A stretch of 64,000 nucleotides of DNA from an uncultured Rivibacter sp. (GCA_946480925.1 CAMLLU010000027.1:1-64000); one strand, 5' to 3'. Counted from the first letter of the stretch, positions 1 to 8,033 are shown. Numbers and translations: made by a program. Notes: generated by a model not told the origin, from the sequence alone.

Positions 1-55
<55 letters not shown>

Positions 56-72
56 AAATTTGTAAGTGAAAT

Positions 73-102
73 CAAGGGCTTAGCAGCGATGCTAGGCCCT
101 TG
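73..102 (+). terminator. Hairpin just downstream of tRNA-Met (phage-supplied terminator)
   Basis: Bases 73-85 and 90-102 form a 13-position stem with one T/C mismatch around a GCGA loop, followed by a short T-rich stretch. It sits 17 bases after the tRNA CCA. It probably ends tRNA-Met transcription now that the native terminator has been moved to 12113-12148. The ATG at 89 lies inside this hairpin. Confidence 0.6.
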
Positions 103-115
103 TTCCTTGCGCGCT

Positions 116-134
116 GTCAACGAAGTGTCAACGG
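116..134 (+). promoter_or_regulatory. Left arm-type repeat, candidate integrase or excisionase site
   Basis: A 19-base motif with two GTCAAC units 11 bp apart (116-121 and 127-132). It matches 11946-11964 near the other end at 18 of 19 bases, in the same orientation. Paired repeats close to both att cores are typical of arm sites bound by tyrosine integrases. The function is inferred. Confidence 0.5.
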
Positions 135-226
135 GGAAGTTGCTGTGGCTTCGTTGCGCTGCGGTGCTTGAACCCGCTTCGTTGTGTGCTCCCCGCTCCC
201 GAAGCTCAGACCTAGGACGGCTTGAA

Positions 227-1015
227 GTGTTCTTCGGGATTCCACAGCATCAGTTTGAACTGCTCGCCCCTCAACTGAGGGTCTTCCTCTCGCTGGCGCA
301 CGGCTTCCACAACGATGTCCCAATCGTTCGAGCCAACCAGCAAGACAAGGAATACCACTTCCAGAACTGGGTGAAGCGCCGCATACAAGCTGCTGGCCTC
401 GCGTTCCAAGAACAGGGCCGCCACGGCTATCCCGACTTCATCCTTGAAGACCACCCATGCGGTTTTGAGGTCAAGGGGCTGGCTCACCCCGGCCGCGTCG
501 CTGACTTCGACTGCAACAGTCAGCTTCCGCTCGCTCAGCATGACGGGCGCTCCATCTTCTACATCTTCGGCCGCTACCCGCAGACCACGGAGCAAGAGTA
601 CGCCGTCTTCGATTTGGTGCTCTGCTCCGCTTCGTTCCTCAATGCCGAGACGGAGAACACCAACACCAATCAGAGCTTCCGGGGCGCAGGCTCTTACGGG
701 GACATCTTGATCCGGGATCGTCGCATGTACGTCTGTGCAACGCCCTACGCCCTCGCCGCCGGAACGTCAGCACAAGCGACTTTGATTTTGGAAGATGGTG
801 TTTCCGACCTCCCGGAGGTCCTGGAGGCTGTCGGACAATTACAGCGTAGCGAAGCTCAGGAGGTGGTTACTGGGTATTCTTTCGATCTTCGACAGAATTT
901 GCTCAGTTCTGAAAAGGGACCCAACCCCAACGCTGGCAGACCTCATTCTTTTGTCGCATACAAGATTCGCGGGCAGGGCAATGGCCCCGTTACGTTGACG
1001 CCCCGCAACGTTTGA
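227..1015 (+). CDS. Type II restriction endonuclease-like protein, PD-(D/E)XK fold
   Basis: With a GTG start at 227 the product has 262 aa. Residues about 67-84 contain GYPDF, then FEVKG twelve residues after the PD, a PD-(D/E)XK nuclease core (D70, E81, K83). The gene ends 4 bp before a C5-cytosine methyltransferase, so it is most likely the cognate restriction enzyme. The frame is open back to an ATG at 89, but that ATG lies in the terminator hairpin and the extra residues would cover the GTCAAC repeats. AGGA at 214-217 is well placed for GTG 227. I know of no recognition site for this protein. A solitary nuclease of another kind is possible but less likely given the neighbour. Confidence 0.72.
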   Translation: MFFGIPQHQFELLAPQLRVFLSLAHGFHNDVPIVRANQQDKEYHFQNWVKRRIQAAGLAFQEQGRHGYPDFILEDHPCGFEVKGLAHPGRVADFDCNSQLPLAQHDGRSIFYIFGRYPQTTEQEYAVFDLVLCSASFLNAETENTNTNQSFRGAGSYGDILIRDRRMYVCATPYALAAGTSAQATLILEDGVSDLPEVLEAVGQLQRSEAQEVVTGYSFDLRQNLLSSEKGPNPNAGRPHSFVAYKIRGQGNGPVTLTPRNV

Positions 1016-1019
1016 AAAC

Positions 1020-2165
1020 ATGGCAGTTCACCTCGAATACTCCGAACCGTCTGAGTACACCTCGCTAGGCTTGTTCGCAGGCGCTGGTGGGCTCGATCTT
1101 GGATTCGAGGCTGCCGGCTTTATTCACACCGAGGCGAACGACATCCTCCCGTATGCCGTTGCGACCCTCAAGCACAACCGCCCTCAATGGCAAGTTGTGC
1201 ATGACGACGTTCGGCACTACACGCCTTCTTTCCGCAAGGGACTGGACGTATTGCTTGCGGGCTTCCCTTGCCAGGGCTTTTCGCTTGGCGGGAAACGCGA
1301 CCCGAACGACGTGAGAAACACGCTTTATCGGGAGGTGCTTCGCATTGCCAAGTTGATGAAGCCCAGAGCTATCGTCATGGAGAATGTTTTAAATCTCCGC
1401 ACGATGATTCACCCGGATACTGGGCGACCCTTCGCGGACCAGATCATCGATGAGCTTGCAGCAATCGGCTACACGACTCGCTCTGCGTTCTTTCGCGTAA
1501 GTGAGTTTGGCGTTCCGCAGACCCGCCGTAGATTTGTTTTTATAGCCTTTAAGGGTGCATTCAATCCGCACTTTGAGTTTCCATCTGCGGACGGAATCAC
1601 CCCGAGCGGCCCTTTCTTGGCAGATTTACTTGACGGATCGGACATCAGTCTTCCGAACCACAATCCAGAGTGGGGTTTCGAGAGTCAAGTTCATACGACC
1701 CTTGGGGGACGTGTCCGCAAGGATGAGCCCATCTTGCCTATTCGAATCAGTCGGACTGCTTCGGACGGCAACCCCATTCGCTCGTTCGATTCGCCGTTCC
1801 CAGCGATCGACACGGCTACAGTTTGGGGCTTTGCTCAAGGCAATGTGAAGGCCGAGCGGGTCGCCAAGGATCGCACTACCGAGAAGTACATTCGCAACCC
1901 AGGTGCAGATGTGACCCTCTGGCGTATTTCAGCCAAGAGAATGCGAACCTTCACTGCACGCGAGTACGCACGGCTCCAGACCTTCCCGGACGACTGGGCA
2001 TTTATCGGGGCGAACAAGCGCGAAGTACAGCTTCAGATCGGCAATGCCGTTCCAGTGAGGTTCGCCCGCGCCATCGCCAATTGCGTTCGAAATGCGCTTG
2101 AGGCGCAAGATCACAGCAAGGCTTTGAAACAGCCCTTGGGCAAGAAGCGCTCAGCCCTGGCTTAG
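1020..2165 (+). CDS. DNA (cytosine-5)-methyltransferase, type II
   Basis: The 381-aa protein has the C5-MTase motifs in order: I (FAGAGGLDLGF, about 19-29), IV with catalytic Cys84 (GFPCQGFS), VI (MENV, about 120), VIII (QTRRRF, about 167) and X (IGNAVP, about 340). A variable target-recognition region lies between VIII and X. It methylates cytosine C5 in double-stranded DNA using S-adenosylmethionine. Together with the nuclease just upstream it forms a restriction-modification pair inside the prophage, beside attL. It converges on the integrase gene with only 12 bp between stop codons. The target site cannot be predicted. Confidence 0.95.
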   Translation: MAVHLEYSEPSEYTSLGLFAGAGGLDLGFEAAGFIHTEANDILPYAVATLKHNRPQWQVVHDDVRHYTPSFRKGLDVLLAGFPCQGFSLGGKRDPNDVRNTLYREVLRIAKLMKPRAIVMENVLNLRTMIHPDTGRPFADQIIDELAAIGYTTRSAFFRVSEFGVPQTRRRFVFIAFKGAFNPHFEFPSADGITPSGPFLADLLDGSDISLPNHNPEWGFESQVHTTLGGRVRKDEPILPIRISRTASDGNPIRSFDSPFPAIDTATVWGFAQGNVKAERVAKDRTTEKYIRNPGADVTLWRISAKRMRTFTAREYARLQTFPDDWAFIGANKREVQLQIGNAVPVRFARAIANCVRNALEAQDHSKALKQPLGKKRSALA

Positions 2166-2177
2166 ACGCTCTGCGAT

Positions 2178-3194
2178 CTATTTCCGCTCGCCTAGCAACG
2201 CGAGCGGATTGAGCCTTTTTGCTTCCTGAAGGTGATCCGGCGCAAGGTGCGCGTAACGCATGGTCATCGTTAGGCTTTGGTGCCCAAGGATGCGTTGCAA
2301 AGTCAGTATGTTTCCGCCACTCATCATGAAGTGGCTCGCGAACGTATGCCTCAGCGAGTGAGTCATCTGCCCTTCTGGCAATGCTATTTCCGCCCGCTCA
2401 ATTCCCTCACGAAAAGCCGCCCAAGCTGGGCCGAAAACTCGGTTGACCATGCCGTGCTGCTTGTGGTGTTCACGCAGTTCGTGCTCCAACTCATCACTGA
2501 TCGGCACCGAGCGCAGCTTCCCACTCTTCGTCTTCGTGAACTGCACAAGTCCGGCTTTGATCTGACCGATCTCGATTTCCTCGGCTTCGCTCCATCTCGC
2601 ACCAGTGCTCAGGGCCAGCTTCGTCACCAGCAGCACATGCGGATTCCTTGCTTTGCCCAGTTCTTCAAGCAGCTTTTTGATCTGCTCTTCTGTCAGGTAG
2701 CTCAACTCACGTTCTGCCACCTTGAACGACCTGAGCTTTGACAGCGGGTTGTCCGTGTTCCAAGAGCCAAGACGCTCTAACTCGTTGAACATCGCTCGGA
2801 AGTAGGCAAGTTCGCGGTTCATGTTGGCCGCCGTCACACCCGCTTCAAGTCGCTTCGCACGGTAAGCAGCGAACACTTCAGCGCTGAACCTGTCCGCCAT
2901 TGGGTCACCCATCGCCTCTGCGGCTGCCTGCATCCTCTTCTTGGTGCCTTCGCCTGCACGAAGCCCACGCCCGTGTACCTCGTACCAAGTACCAACCAGT
3001 TCAGACAGCCTTCGCGTGTCTCGCTTCTCTGGTGCCCAGTCTTTGCTGTGAGACTGGTTTACTTGCGTGGTCAGCCAAGCCTCCCAAGCCTTCGCTTCGG
3101 CAAGCGTCTTGAAGGACTTTCTGAAGCGCCTGCTCCCTCTTCCTCCTGGCTGGATGTCTACCTTCCATCCGCTGTCACCTTTCGTGATTGCCAT
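2178..3194 (-). CDS. Tyrosine recombinase / phage integrase
   Basis: 338 aa from the ATG at 3194 (MAITKGDSGW). An N-terminal AP2-like/SAM-like DNA-binding part precedes the catalytic domain. Visible catalytic signatures are TGARWSE (Arg I), KSGKLRS (Lys), HSLRHTF (HxxR), LGHQS (His) and MRYAHL (nucleophilic Tyr). It should catalyse recombination between phage attP and the tRNA-Met 3' end, forming the repeats at 6-55 and 12055-12104. The start overlaps the end of the upstream regulator by 20 bp, so the two are probably co-transcribed. A longer frame starting at 3230 would extend further into that gene and is less likely. Confidence 0.95.
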   Translation of the reverse strand: MAITKGDSGWKVDIQPGGRGSRRFRKSFKTLAEAKAWEAWLTTQVNQSHSKDWAPEKRDTRRLSELVGTWYEVHGRGLRAGEGTKKRMQAAAEAMGDPMADRFSAEVFAAYRAKRLEAGVTAANMNRELAYFRAMFNELERLGSWNTDNPLSKLRSFKVAERELSYLTEEQIKKLLEELGKARNPHVLLVTKLALSTGARWSEAEEIEIGQIKAGLVQFTKTKSGKLRSVPISDELEHELREHHKQHGMVNRVFGPAWAAFREGIERAEIALPEGQMTHSLRHTFASHFMMSGGNILTLQRILGHQSLTMTMRYAHLAPDHLQEAKRLNPLALLGERK

Positions 3195-3570
3195 CGTCCA
3201 CGCTTCCTGACTTCTTGAACACAGCGGCAAAAGCTACAGCCTTGGCGAGCCCCTGCGACGCTTGCTCAAACTCTTCCTTGCTGCTCGCCGCTTTTACCTT
3301 TTGCATGGCGCTGTCCAGCAGTTCTTCGGTGGAAGCCACCGCTGGGGACTCCTGCTTCACAAGCACGTCGCCCGTCATCAGCCACTCGGCGTATTCAGGC
3401 CATCGCTGGCAGAAGGCTTCCAGCATTTCAGGCGTGCATTTCTGACGGCCAAGTAGCAGTTGCATCCACTTTGAGGCTGGGATGCCGGTTTGGTCTTCAA
3501 GCCACTTGTTGCGCTTTTCAGTCGGCGCGGTCAGCAGCAATACCTGATTGAACCGCTCGTGTATTGACAT
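3175..3570 (-). CDS. Putative prophage repressor / HTH-type regulator
   Basis: 131 aa from the ATG at 3570 (MSIHERFNQ). Residues about 20-55 (KRNKWLEDQTGIPASKWMQ) look like a helix-turn-helix, followed by a conserved-looking WPEYAEWLMTG segment and a charged alpha-helical tail. It lies upstream of and overlaps the integrase gene, and it is divergent from the replication genes. That is the usual place for a lysogeny regulator. A strong dyad at 3600-3618 lies just upstream. In-frame ATGs at 3597 and 3612 would place the start in the operator and lack a ribosome binding site. Identity as the repressor is inferred from position and fold. Confidence 0.7.
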   Translation of the reverse strand: MSIHERFNQVLLLTAPTEKRNKWLEDQTGIPASKWMQLLLGRQKCTPEMLEAFCQRWPEYAEWLMTGDVLVKQESPAVASTEELLDSAMQKVKAASSKEEFEQASQGLAKAVAFAAVFKKSGSVDDGNHER

Positions 3571-3581
3571 TGCCGGTTTAT

Positions 3582-3618
3582 TGTGTATGCTTTGCATTAC
3601 TGTGTATGGCATACACAG
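3582..3618. promoter_or_regulatory. Operator in the divergent regulator / excisionase control region
   Basis: CTGTGTATG-G-CATACACAG at 3600-3618 is a perfect 9-bp dyad around one base. A third half-site, TGTGTATG, occurs at 3582-3589, exactly 19 bp from the matching half-site at 3601-3608. The cluster lies between the minus-strand regulator and the plus-strand excisionase-like gene, so it can control both directions. Confidence 0.65.
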
Positions 3619-3656
3619 CTACGTAAATCAGCACGACAGCGCACTGCGTACCGGAT

Positions 3657-3866
3657 ATGGACTCTACTACTCATTCTGCACTTCCAACAGTGCCGCTCAT
3701 GACGCGAGAGGCGTTTGCCACCGCTATCGGGGTTCCCGTCGGCGTGCTGGTTGCGCAGGCTGAGCGCGGCTATTGGCCCCAGATCACCGTTGGGCGTCGC
3801 GTTTTCATCAACGTCGAAGCCGTTCGATTGAAGGCAGCAGAGCGCGCTCAGGAGTTCGTGCTGTGA
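3657..3866 (+). CDS. Small excisionase-like / AlpA-like DNA-binding protein
   Basis: 69 aa. The segment TREAFATAIGVPVGVLVAQ, followed by GRRVFINVEAV, resembles the short winged-helix fold of excisionases and AlpA-type regulators. It is the first gene on the rightward, replicative side of the prophage and starts 38 bp after the operator dyad. It could direct excision or act as a Cox-like switch against the repressor. An internal ATG at 3699 would still leave the helix-turn-helix intact. Function is inferred from fold and position. Confidence 0.6.
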   Translation: MDSTTHSALPTVPLMTREAFATAIGVPVGVLVAQAERGYWPQITVGRRVFINVEAVRLKAAERAQEFVL

Positions 3867-4081
3867 AGTCGCGTCGCGCCGCTTCACCCGTCCAAATGGA
3901 CTTCTGGCCCGAGTTGAACAGCCGGGCCATGTCGTTCTATTCGGCTCTTGCCACTACCCGTGCGCCCGCCCGCAGCGTCAGCGAGGACGGACGCACGGGT
4001 GGTGGCAACGCCGCCCCGAGGTCGCCCCTTGGTATATATGGCGAAAACGCCGTCACCTTGAGCAAAAAGGGGCGTGCGTGA
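3863..4081 (+). CDS. Hypothetical small protein between the excisionase-like gene and rep
   Basis: 72 aa starting at a GTG whose bases overlap the previous stop (GTGA), and ending in a TGATG overlap with rep. This tight coupling on both sides supports translation. The N-terminus is basic and the rest is low in recognisable motifs. I cannot assign a function. Confidence 0.5.
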   Translation: MKSRRAASPVQMDFWPELNSRAMSFYSALATTRAPARSVSEDGRTGGGNAAPRSPLGIYGENAVTLSKKGRA

Positions 4082-5289
4082 TGGATCAAGAACTGGTCAC
4101 GCTTCCTCTTCCCAAGGGCTTCGGCATCGAAGTCGATCTTGACAGCGGGGAAGTCCGCAAGCAGGTTGGCCCTGGCCTTTACGAGGTCGATCAGTTCGAG
4201 GCGGTAGCTACGAGCTACCTCTTGAGGTCTGCCGCTCGCAAGCTGCTTGCTCGCTTCCGTTGGGTCAAGGAAAGCGGCGCTGAAGTCCCCGCGTACCGCG
4301 TCGTTCGCTGCGGGGTCGGTGTCGTTGATCAGAAGAAGGGCGTCGAGATTTACCGTGCTTTGCAGCACAAGCGCGCTCACTTCGGCGGCATCGTTCAGTG
4401 CGGCTCAGTCTGGCACTGCCCCGTTTGTGCCCGGAAGATTGCCGTTAGGCGTCGCGCTGAATTGGTCGTTGCGACCAATCGGATGAACGAGAGCGGCGGG
4501 GTTTGCGGCCTCCTGACTTGCACTGTTCCTCATGCAGCCAGCGACTCCTGCGCCCTCGTTCTTGAGCGTCTTCAGCGCCTGTTCGACCGTCTGAACGCAG
4601 GCAAGTCTGCAAAGCTCTTCCGCGAGCGTTTCGGCATCGTGGGGCAGATACGTGCTCTTGAGTTCACCAAGGGCCTCAACGGCTGGCATCCCCACGTTCA
4701 CAGCCTGCTCTTCTGCGAGCGCCCTTTGCTGTGGTCAGAAGTCGGTGATTCCCTTTGGGGTCGCTGGGCTTCGGCGGCTCGCAAGGAATATGGCTGGGAG
4801 CTTCCTCGTCTCGCCCTTGACGTGCGTGGTGGCAACGCAGCCGGTGACTACGTTGGCAAATGGGGGCTTGAGTACGAGGTCGCCGGAGGTTCGCTGAAAA
4901 GCGCACGCGGCGATTCCTTCACCCCGTTCGGTCTGCTCGGCCAGTTCTCAGAAGGCGACAAAGCCGCTGGTGAGTCTTGGGTCGAGTACGCCACTTCAGT
5001 TAGTCGGATGGGCGAGAACCGAATTGAAAGCACTCGGCAGCTTGTCTGGTCACGCGGTCTGAAGGCGCGCTTCGACATCGACGACTTGACTGACGAACAG
5101 ATTGCAGAGGCTCAGGAAGAGCCCGCCGTACTTCTTGGATCGCTGACCTTCGATCAGTGGCTCAAGGTGTTGGGACAGCCTTTTGACGCTCGGGTTGTCC
5201 TGTTGCAGATCGCCAGCGTCGGCAACTTCGATGACGTCATTTCCTTCGTTAACAACCTTCCGGAACCGCCGGAGAAATCAACCTTCTAG
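4081..5289 (+). CDS. Rolling-circle replication initiator (HUH Rep)
   Basis: 402 aa. Residues 112-118 carry a CPVC zinc-type motif. WHPHVHS at about 202-208 is the HUH metal-binding motif. Tyr257 in DYVGKW matches the YxxK nicking tyrosine of Rep_1-type initiators. It should nick the plus strand at the phage origin, which is probably in the right-end intergenic region, and start rolling-circle replication of the replicative form. ATG 4081 overlaps the preceding stop; a GTG at 4078 is an alternative. It is followed by the ssDNA-binding gene, as in other filamentous phages. Confidence 0.88.
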   Translation: MDQELVTLPLPKGFGIEVDLDSGEVRKQVGPGLYEVDQFEAVATSYLLRSAARKLLARFRWVKESGAEVPAYRVVRCGVGVVDQKKGVEIYRALQHKRAHFGGIVQCGSVWHCPVCARKIAVRRRAELVVATNRMNESGGVCGLLTCTVPHAASDSCALVLERLQRLFDRLNAGKSAKLFRERFGIVGQIRALEFTKGLNGWHPHVHSLLFCERPLLWSEVGDSLWGRWASAARKEYGWELPRLALDVRGGNAAGDYVGKWGLEYEVAGGSLKSARGDSFTPFGLLGQFSEGDKAAGESWVEYATSVSRMGENRIESTRQLVWSRGLKARFDIDDLTDEQIAEAQEEPAVLLGSLTFDQWLKVLGQPFDARVVLLQIASVGNFDDVISFVNNLPEPPEKSTF

Positions 5290-5298
5290 GAGCTTTCC

Positions 5299-5670
5299 AT
5301 GTCTCTTTTCCTCGCCAATTCCCGCTTCACCAAGCGTACCTACCTCATGAACGCCTATGCCAGCAAGGGCGTCATCAAGGAAACCGGCGTCGTGTTCGAC
5401 GCAACCCATCTCTGGCTGATGACCCCGCAGAAGAACCCCGGTGGCACGATGGGCCTTGGCTATGAGGCCGTGAAGTGGGGCGACTCTTCCAACTACGAGC
5501 GCATCAAGCACATCAACCTGCTTTCGACCGGCCCCATCGAGGTCGAGGTCGAACTCGAAGAAGTCTTGCAGGGTAGCGGCGAGCGCGAAAAGAAGATCAC
5601 TGTCGTTCACAACCTCCGGTTTGTGCAGCCCGGTGACGCCCAAGCCGCCCCCGCCAAGAAGGCCGCTTGA
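5299..5670 (+). CDS. Putative phage ssDNA-binding protein (gpV-like)
   Basis: 123 aa, with GGAG at 5289-5292 ahead of the ATG. It is a small beta-rich-looking protein with a charged C-terminus. It lies immediately after rep, which is where filamentous phages encode the protein that coats new single strands and switches replication to packaging. I do not see a decisive sequence motif, so the call rests mainly on size and gene order. Confidence 0.6.
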   Translation: MSLFLANSRFTKRTYLMNAYASKGVIKETGVVFDATHLWLMTPQKNPGGTMGLGYEAVKWGDSSNYERIKHINLLSTGPIEVEVELEEVLQGSGEREKKITVVHNLRFVQPGDAQAAPAKKAA

Positions 5671-5680
5671 GGTTTGAGCC

Positions 5681-5968
5681 ATGGCAACGGGGACTCTGCA
5701 AAACGTCGTGGTTTGTGTGCCTTCCACGTCCGCCACAACTGCACAGCAAGCTGCTTGCCCCCGTGTTGGCTCTCAGTACTACGTACCCGGTCGGGTTCAA
5801 GCCTACCTGCTTGACCCGGCTCAGCAGAACCAAATTGACGCTGCACTGGGCGAATTTGATTACGCCTACGCGGCAGGGGTTTGGGGCCTCGCCTTCTCGA
5901 TGGTGGTCGGGCTCTATTTCTCCGCTCATGGAATTGGGCTCGTCCTCGGAATGGTCCGCCGTGGATAG
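5681..5968 (+). CDS. Small phage membrane protein, minor coat-like
   Basis: 95 aa. A polar N-terminal half with two cysteines (VCVPS and ACPRV) precedes a single hydrophobic segment at about residues 65-90 and a short basic end (MVRRG). It lies between the ssDNA-binding gene and the major coat gene, the place of the small virion proteins VII and IX in Ff phages. It has no signal peptide. Virion membership is inferred. Confidence 0.6.
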   Translation: MATGTLQNVVVCVPSTSATTAQQAACPRVGSQYYVPGRVQAYLLDPAQQNQIDAALGEFDYAYAAGVWGLAFSMVVGLYFSAHGIGLVLGMVRRG

Positions 5969-6023
5969 GTCTATGCGAACGGGCGCTTTCCCGTATGTCT
6001 TCTCTCTCTCGAAAGGAAATCAC

Positions 6024-6236
6024 ATGAAGACCCTGAAGAACCTCGCTCTGGCCGCTGTGGCCGCTTCCCCCGTCCTGTCGTTTGCCGCTGGCACCGCACC
6101 GGACCTCACCCCTCTGACCAACGCCATCGACTTCAGCACGGTGATCACCGCTGTGCTGGCCATCGGTGGTTTGCTGGCGGGCGTCTACGTCGCGATCCGT
6201 GGCGCGAAGACCGTGCTGTCGATGATTCGCGGCTGA
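6024..6236 (+). CDS. Major coat protein (pVIII-like)
   Basis: 70 aa with a strong ribosome site (AAGGAAA at 6013-6019). A basic, hydrophobic signal peptide ends at SFA-AG (about residue 22-23). The mature part of about 48 aa has an acidic start (APDLTP), one transmembrane helix (about 38-58) and a basic C-terminus (RGAKTVLSMIRG) that can contact DNA. This is the classic inovirus pVIII layout. A terminator follows at 6260-6293, as expected for a gene that must be expressed in excess. The longer frame starting upstream is an artefact. Confidence 0.88.
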   Translation: MKTLKNLALAAVAASPVLSFAAGTAPDLTPLTNAIDFSTVITAVLAIGGLLAGVYVAIRGAKTVLSMIRG

Positions 6237-6259
6237 TCCTTCCGAACTCCTGCCGCTTC

Positions 6260-6293
6260 GGGGCGGGGTTCAAACCCGCCCCATTTCTTTTTT
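6260..6293 (+). terminator. Rho-independent terminator after the major coat gene
   Basis: GGGGCGGG (6260-6267) and CCCGCCCC (6275-6282) form an 8-bp GC stem with a 7-base loop, followed by ATTTCTTTTTT. Placement right after the major coat gene parallels the terminator behind gene VIII of Ff phages, which sets high coat expression against low expression of the assembly genes. Confidence 0.85.
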
Positions 6294-6302
6294 GGAGGAT
6301 CA

Positions 6303-6572
6303 ATGGCAATCGACTTCTCTCCCATCGTGAGTGCTTTTGTCCCGAGCGACCTCATTTCCGTGGTGCTGGCTGTCGCAGCCGCCCTTGGTGCGCTGTACGT
6401 GGCTGCTTTTGCCGTGATCGCGGTCTTGGTGACGTTCCGGGGTGGCACGGTGCGTGATCAAGTGGTCTTTCTCCAAGACCTCCAGCGCAACTCGGAGTTC
6501 AAGCGTCGCTATCGACGCGAGTCAAGCAATCGCGCCTACCGCAACTGGAAGCGTTCAAGGGGCCTCAAATGA
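6303..6572 (+). CDS. Small phage membrane protein, unknown
   Basis: 89 aa. A GGAGG at 6294-6298 precedes ATG 6303 by 4 bases. A long hydrophobic stretch (about residues 18-45) is followed by a strongly basic C-terminal tail with many Arg and Lys. It is coupled to the next 30-aa gene by an ATGA overlap. It may be a minor virion or assembly protein. No family is recognised. Confidence 0.65.
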   Translation: MAIDFSPIVSAFVPSDLISVVLAVAAALGALYVAAFAVIAVLVTFRGGTVRDQVVFLQDLQRNSEFKRRYRRESSNRAYRNWKRSRGLK

Positions 6573-6661
6573 CCATCGTCCAGCTTTGGTACCTGTTCAT
6601 CTTCGCCTGGGGCATCGTTTGCGGCTGGGCTGTCGTCGCTGGCATCAGCAAGGATCAATGA
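6569..6661 (+). CDS. 30-aa single-helix protein, pIX/pVII-like
   Basis: ATG 6569 overlaps the stop of the previous gene (ATGA), and TGA 6659-6661 lies 1 base before the next ATG. The product is one hydrophobic helix (LWYLFIFAWGIVCGW) with a short polar end, the size and type of the tip proteins pVII/pIX of Ff phages. It is below usual gene-caller size limits. Exact packing into the operon supports it as real. Confidence 0.6.
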   Translation: MTIVQLWYLFIFAWGIVCGWAVVAGISKDQ

Positions 6662-6662
6662 C

Positions 6663-8027
6663 ATGAAGCGGCTCTTCGTGGCATTCCTGCTGGCCTGCTT
6701 TTTCATCAACGCCGCGCTTGCTCAAGCCGTGCCCGTTTCGAGGATGCAAAGTGCAATCTCAGCAGCCATTCAACAAAAGGCATTCAAGCGAGGATTTGCC
6801 GCCAACGATCCTCGCTTTGGCGCAACACTCAATCTGGTGTCTGGCAGCGTTGGCACTGTTGCAGGTAGCACTGCCGCTGCCATCGTGGCAGGCGCTATTA
6901 CAGCCCCTGCCTGGGCTACCGTGGCGATTTCTGTTGGTGTGGGCGCTGTTGTTACTGTCGGCGTCACTCTGGCGGTTAACGGCGTCATTGACTGGCTCTT
7001 TCCGACTAACCCGACCGACACCACCCCGATAACCACCCATCAGAATCAAGCGTTGCCGAGTGGCAATGGTCTTGTCGCTGGCGGCGCTTACTGGCAAACC
7101 AGCATTCTGGGCATCTACAGCGGCGATGCGATGAGCGGTATCCAGACCGCTGTCTCCATCAACTGGCCTGCTGATGCGACCAGCACCTACGAGGTCGGCA
7201 CCTGCACCACCACGTCGAATCCAACCAAGACAAGCTGCTTGGTCACTCGCGTCAACAAGGCAACCGGCTACAAGCAGACCGGGTATGCGGCCATAGGTGC
7301 AACCTACTTCGCCAGCGGTGCACCCGGTAGCTGCCAACCCGGCTTTGTCTACCGGGCATCCTCGTGCATCGCTGTTCCGGCGACTACTCAGCCCGACGCC
7401 AAGGTCACTGCGCAGCAGGCCGTTGACGCCCTCCCCGCTTCGGAGTTGTCAAAGCCCCTCAATCCTCAAGTCGTCGCGTCGCTCGCAGACAAGGTTTGGC
7501 GAGACGCTGCTGCTCAACCTGGCTACAGCGGCCTTCCCTACATCGCCACCGATCCGATCACGACTGCTGAGGTAGACGCGTGGCGGCAGGCTAACCCCGA
7601 CCGTTGGCCCACCGTCCAGGACTTTGTGAGCCCTCAGCCAGCCACAAACTCGCCTTGGGCCTTGCCGTCTTCCCCGACTGCAACCTCACAAGACCCTTCG
7701 GCAGCGACATCGCCCAGCACCAATCCTGCCGCAAGCTCGCCTCTGCAAAACCTTGGTCCTGACCCCGGCATCGGCTCGCCCACGCTCGAACCTACCCCAA
7801 CGGCTCGCCAGATTCTTCAGCCGCTACTCGACCTGTTCCCCGACTTCCGCAGCTTCGTCGTCCCATCGCATCAAGCTATTTGCCCGAAGCCGACCTTCAA
7901 CGTTTTCGGCAAGCAAGTCGTTATGGATGCGCACTGCACCATCAGCGAAGAGCAGCGTTCGGCGTTGTATGCCGTCATGGCTGCCGTGTGGGCCATGACA
8001 GCAGCGTTCATCATCCTGAGGGCTTGA
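6663..8027 (+). CDS. Inovirus adsorption protein (pIII-like)
   Basis: 454 aa. A signal peptide (LFVAFLLACFF, cleavage near residue 21) is followed by an alanine/glycine/valine-rich hydrophobic region (about 55-105) and a middle domain with several Cys. Then come a Pro/Ser/Thr-rich linker (about 320-385) and a C-terminal membrane anchor (about 432-453). Signal peptide, flexible linker and C-terminal anchor match pIII-type receptor-binding minor coat proteins. It precedes the DUF2523 and zot genes as gene III precedes VI and I. The receptor, presumably a host pilus, is not indicated. Confidence 0.75.
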   Translation: MKRLFVAFLLACFFINAALAQAVPVSRMQSAISAAIQQKAFKRGFAANDPRFGATLNLVSGSVGTVAGSTAAAIVAGAITAPAWATVAISVGVGAVVTVGVTLAVNGVIDWLFPTNPTDTTPITTHQNQALPSGNGLVAGGAYWQTSILGIYSGDAMSGIQTAVSINWPADATSTYEVGTCTTTSNPTKTSCLVTRVNKATGYKQTGYAAIGATYFASGAPGSCQPGFVYRASSCIAVPATTQPDAKVTAQQAVDALPASELSKPLNPQVVASLADKVWRDAAAQPGYSGLPYIATDPITTAEVDAWRQANPDRWPTVQDFVSPQPATNSPWALPSSPTATSQDPSAATSPSTNPAASSPLQNLGPDPGIGSPTLEPTPTARQILQPLLDLFPDFRSFVVPSHQAICPKPTFNVFGKQVVMDAHCTISEEQRSALYAVMAAVWAMTAAFIILRA

Positions 8028-8033
8028 TCCATC

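Noticed and set aside
89..226. ATG 89 as start of the restriction endonuclease
   Set aside because: It lies inside the hairpin after the tRNA, and the extension would cover the GTCAAC repeats. The first recognisable protein sequence comes much later. GTG 227 has a ribosome site.
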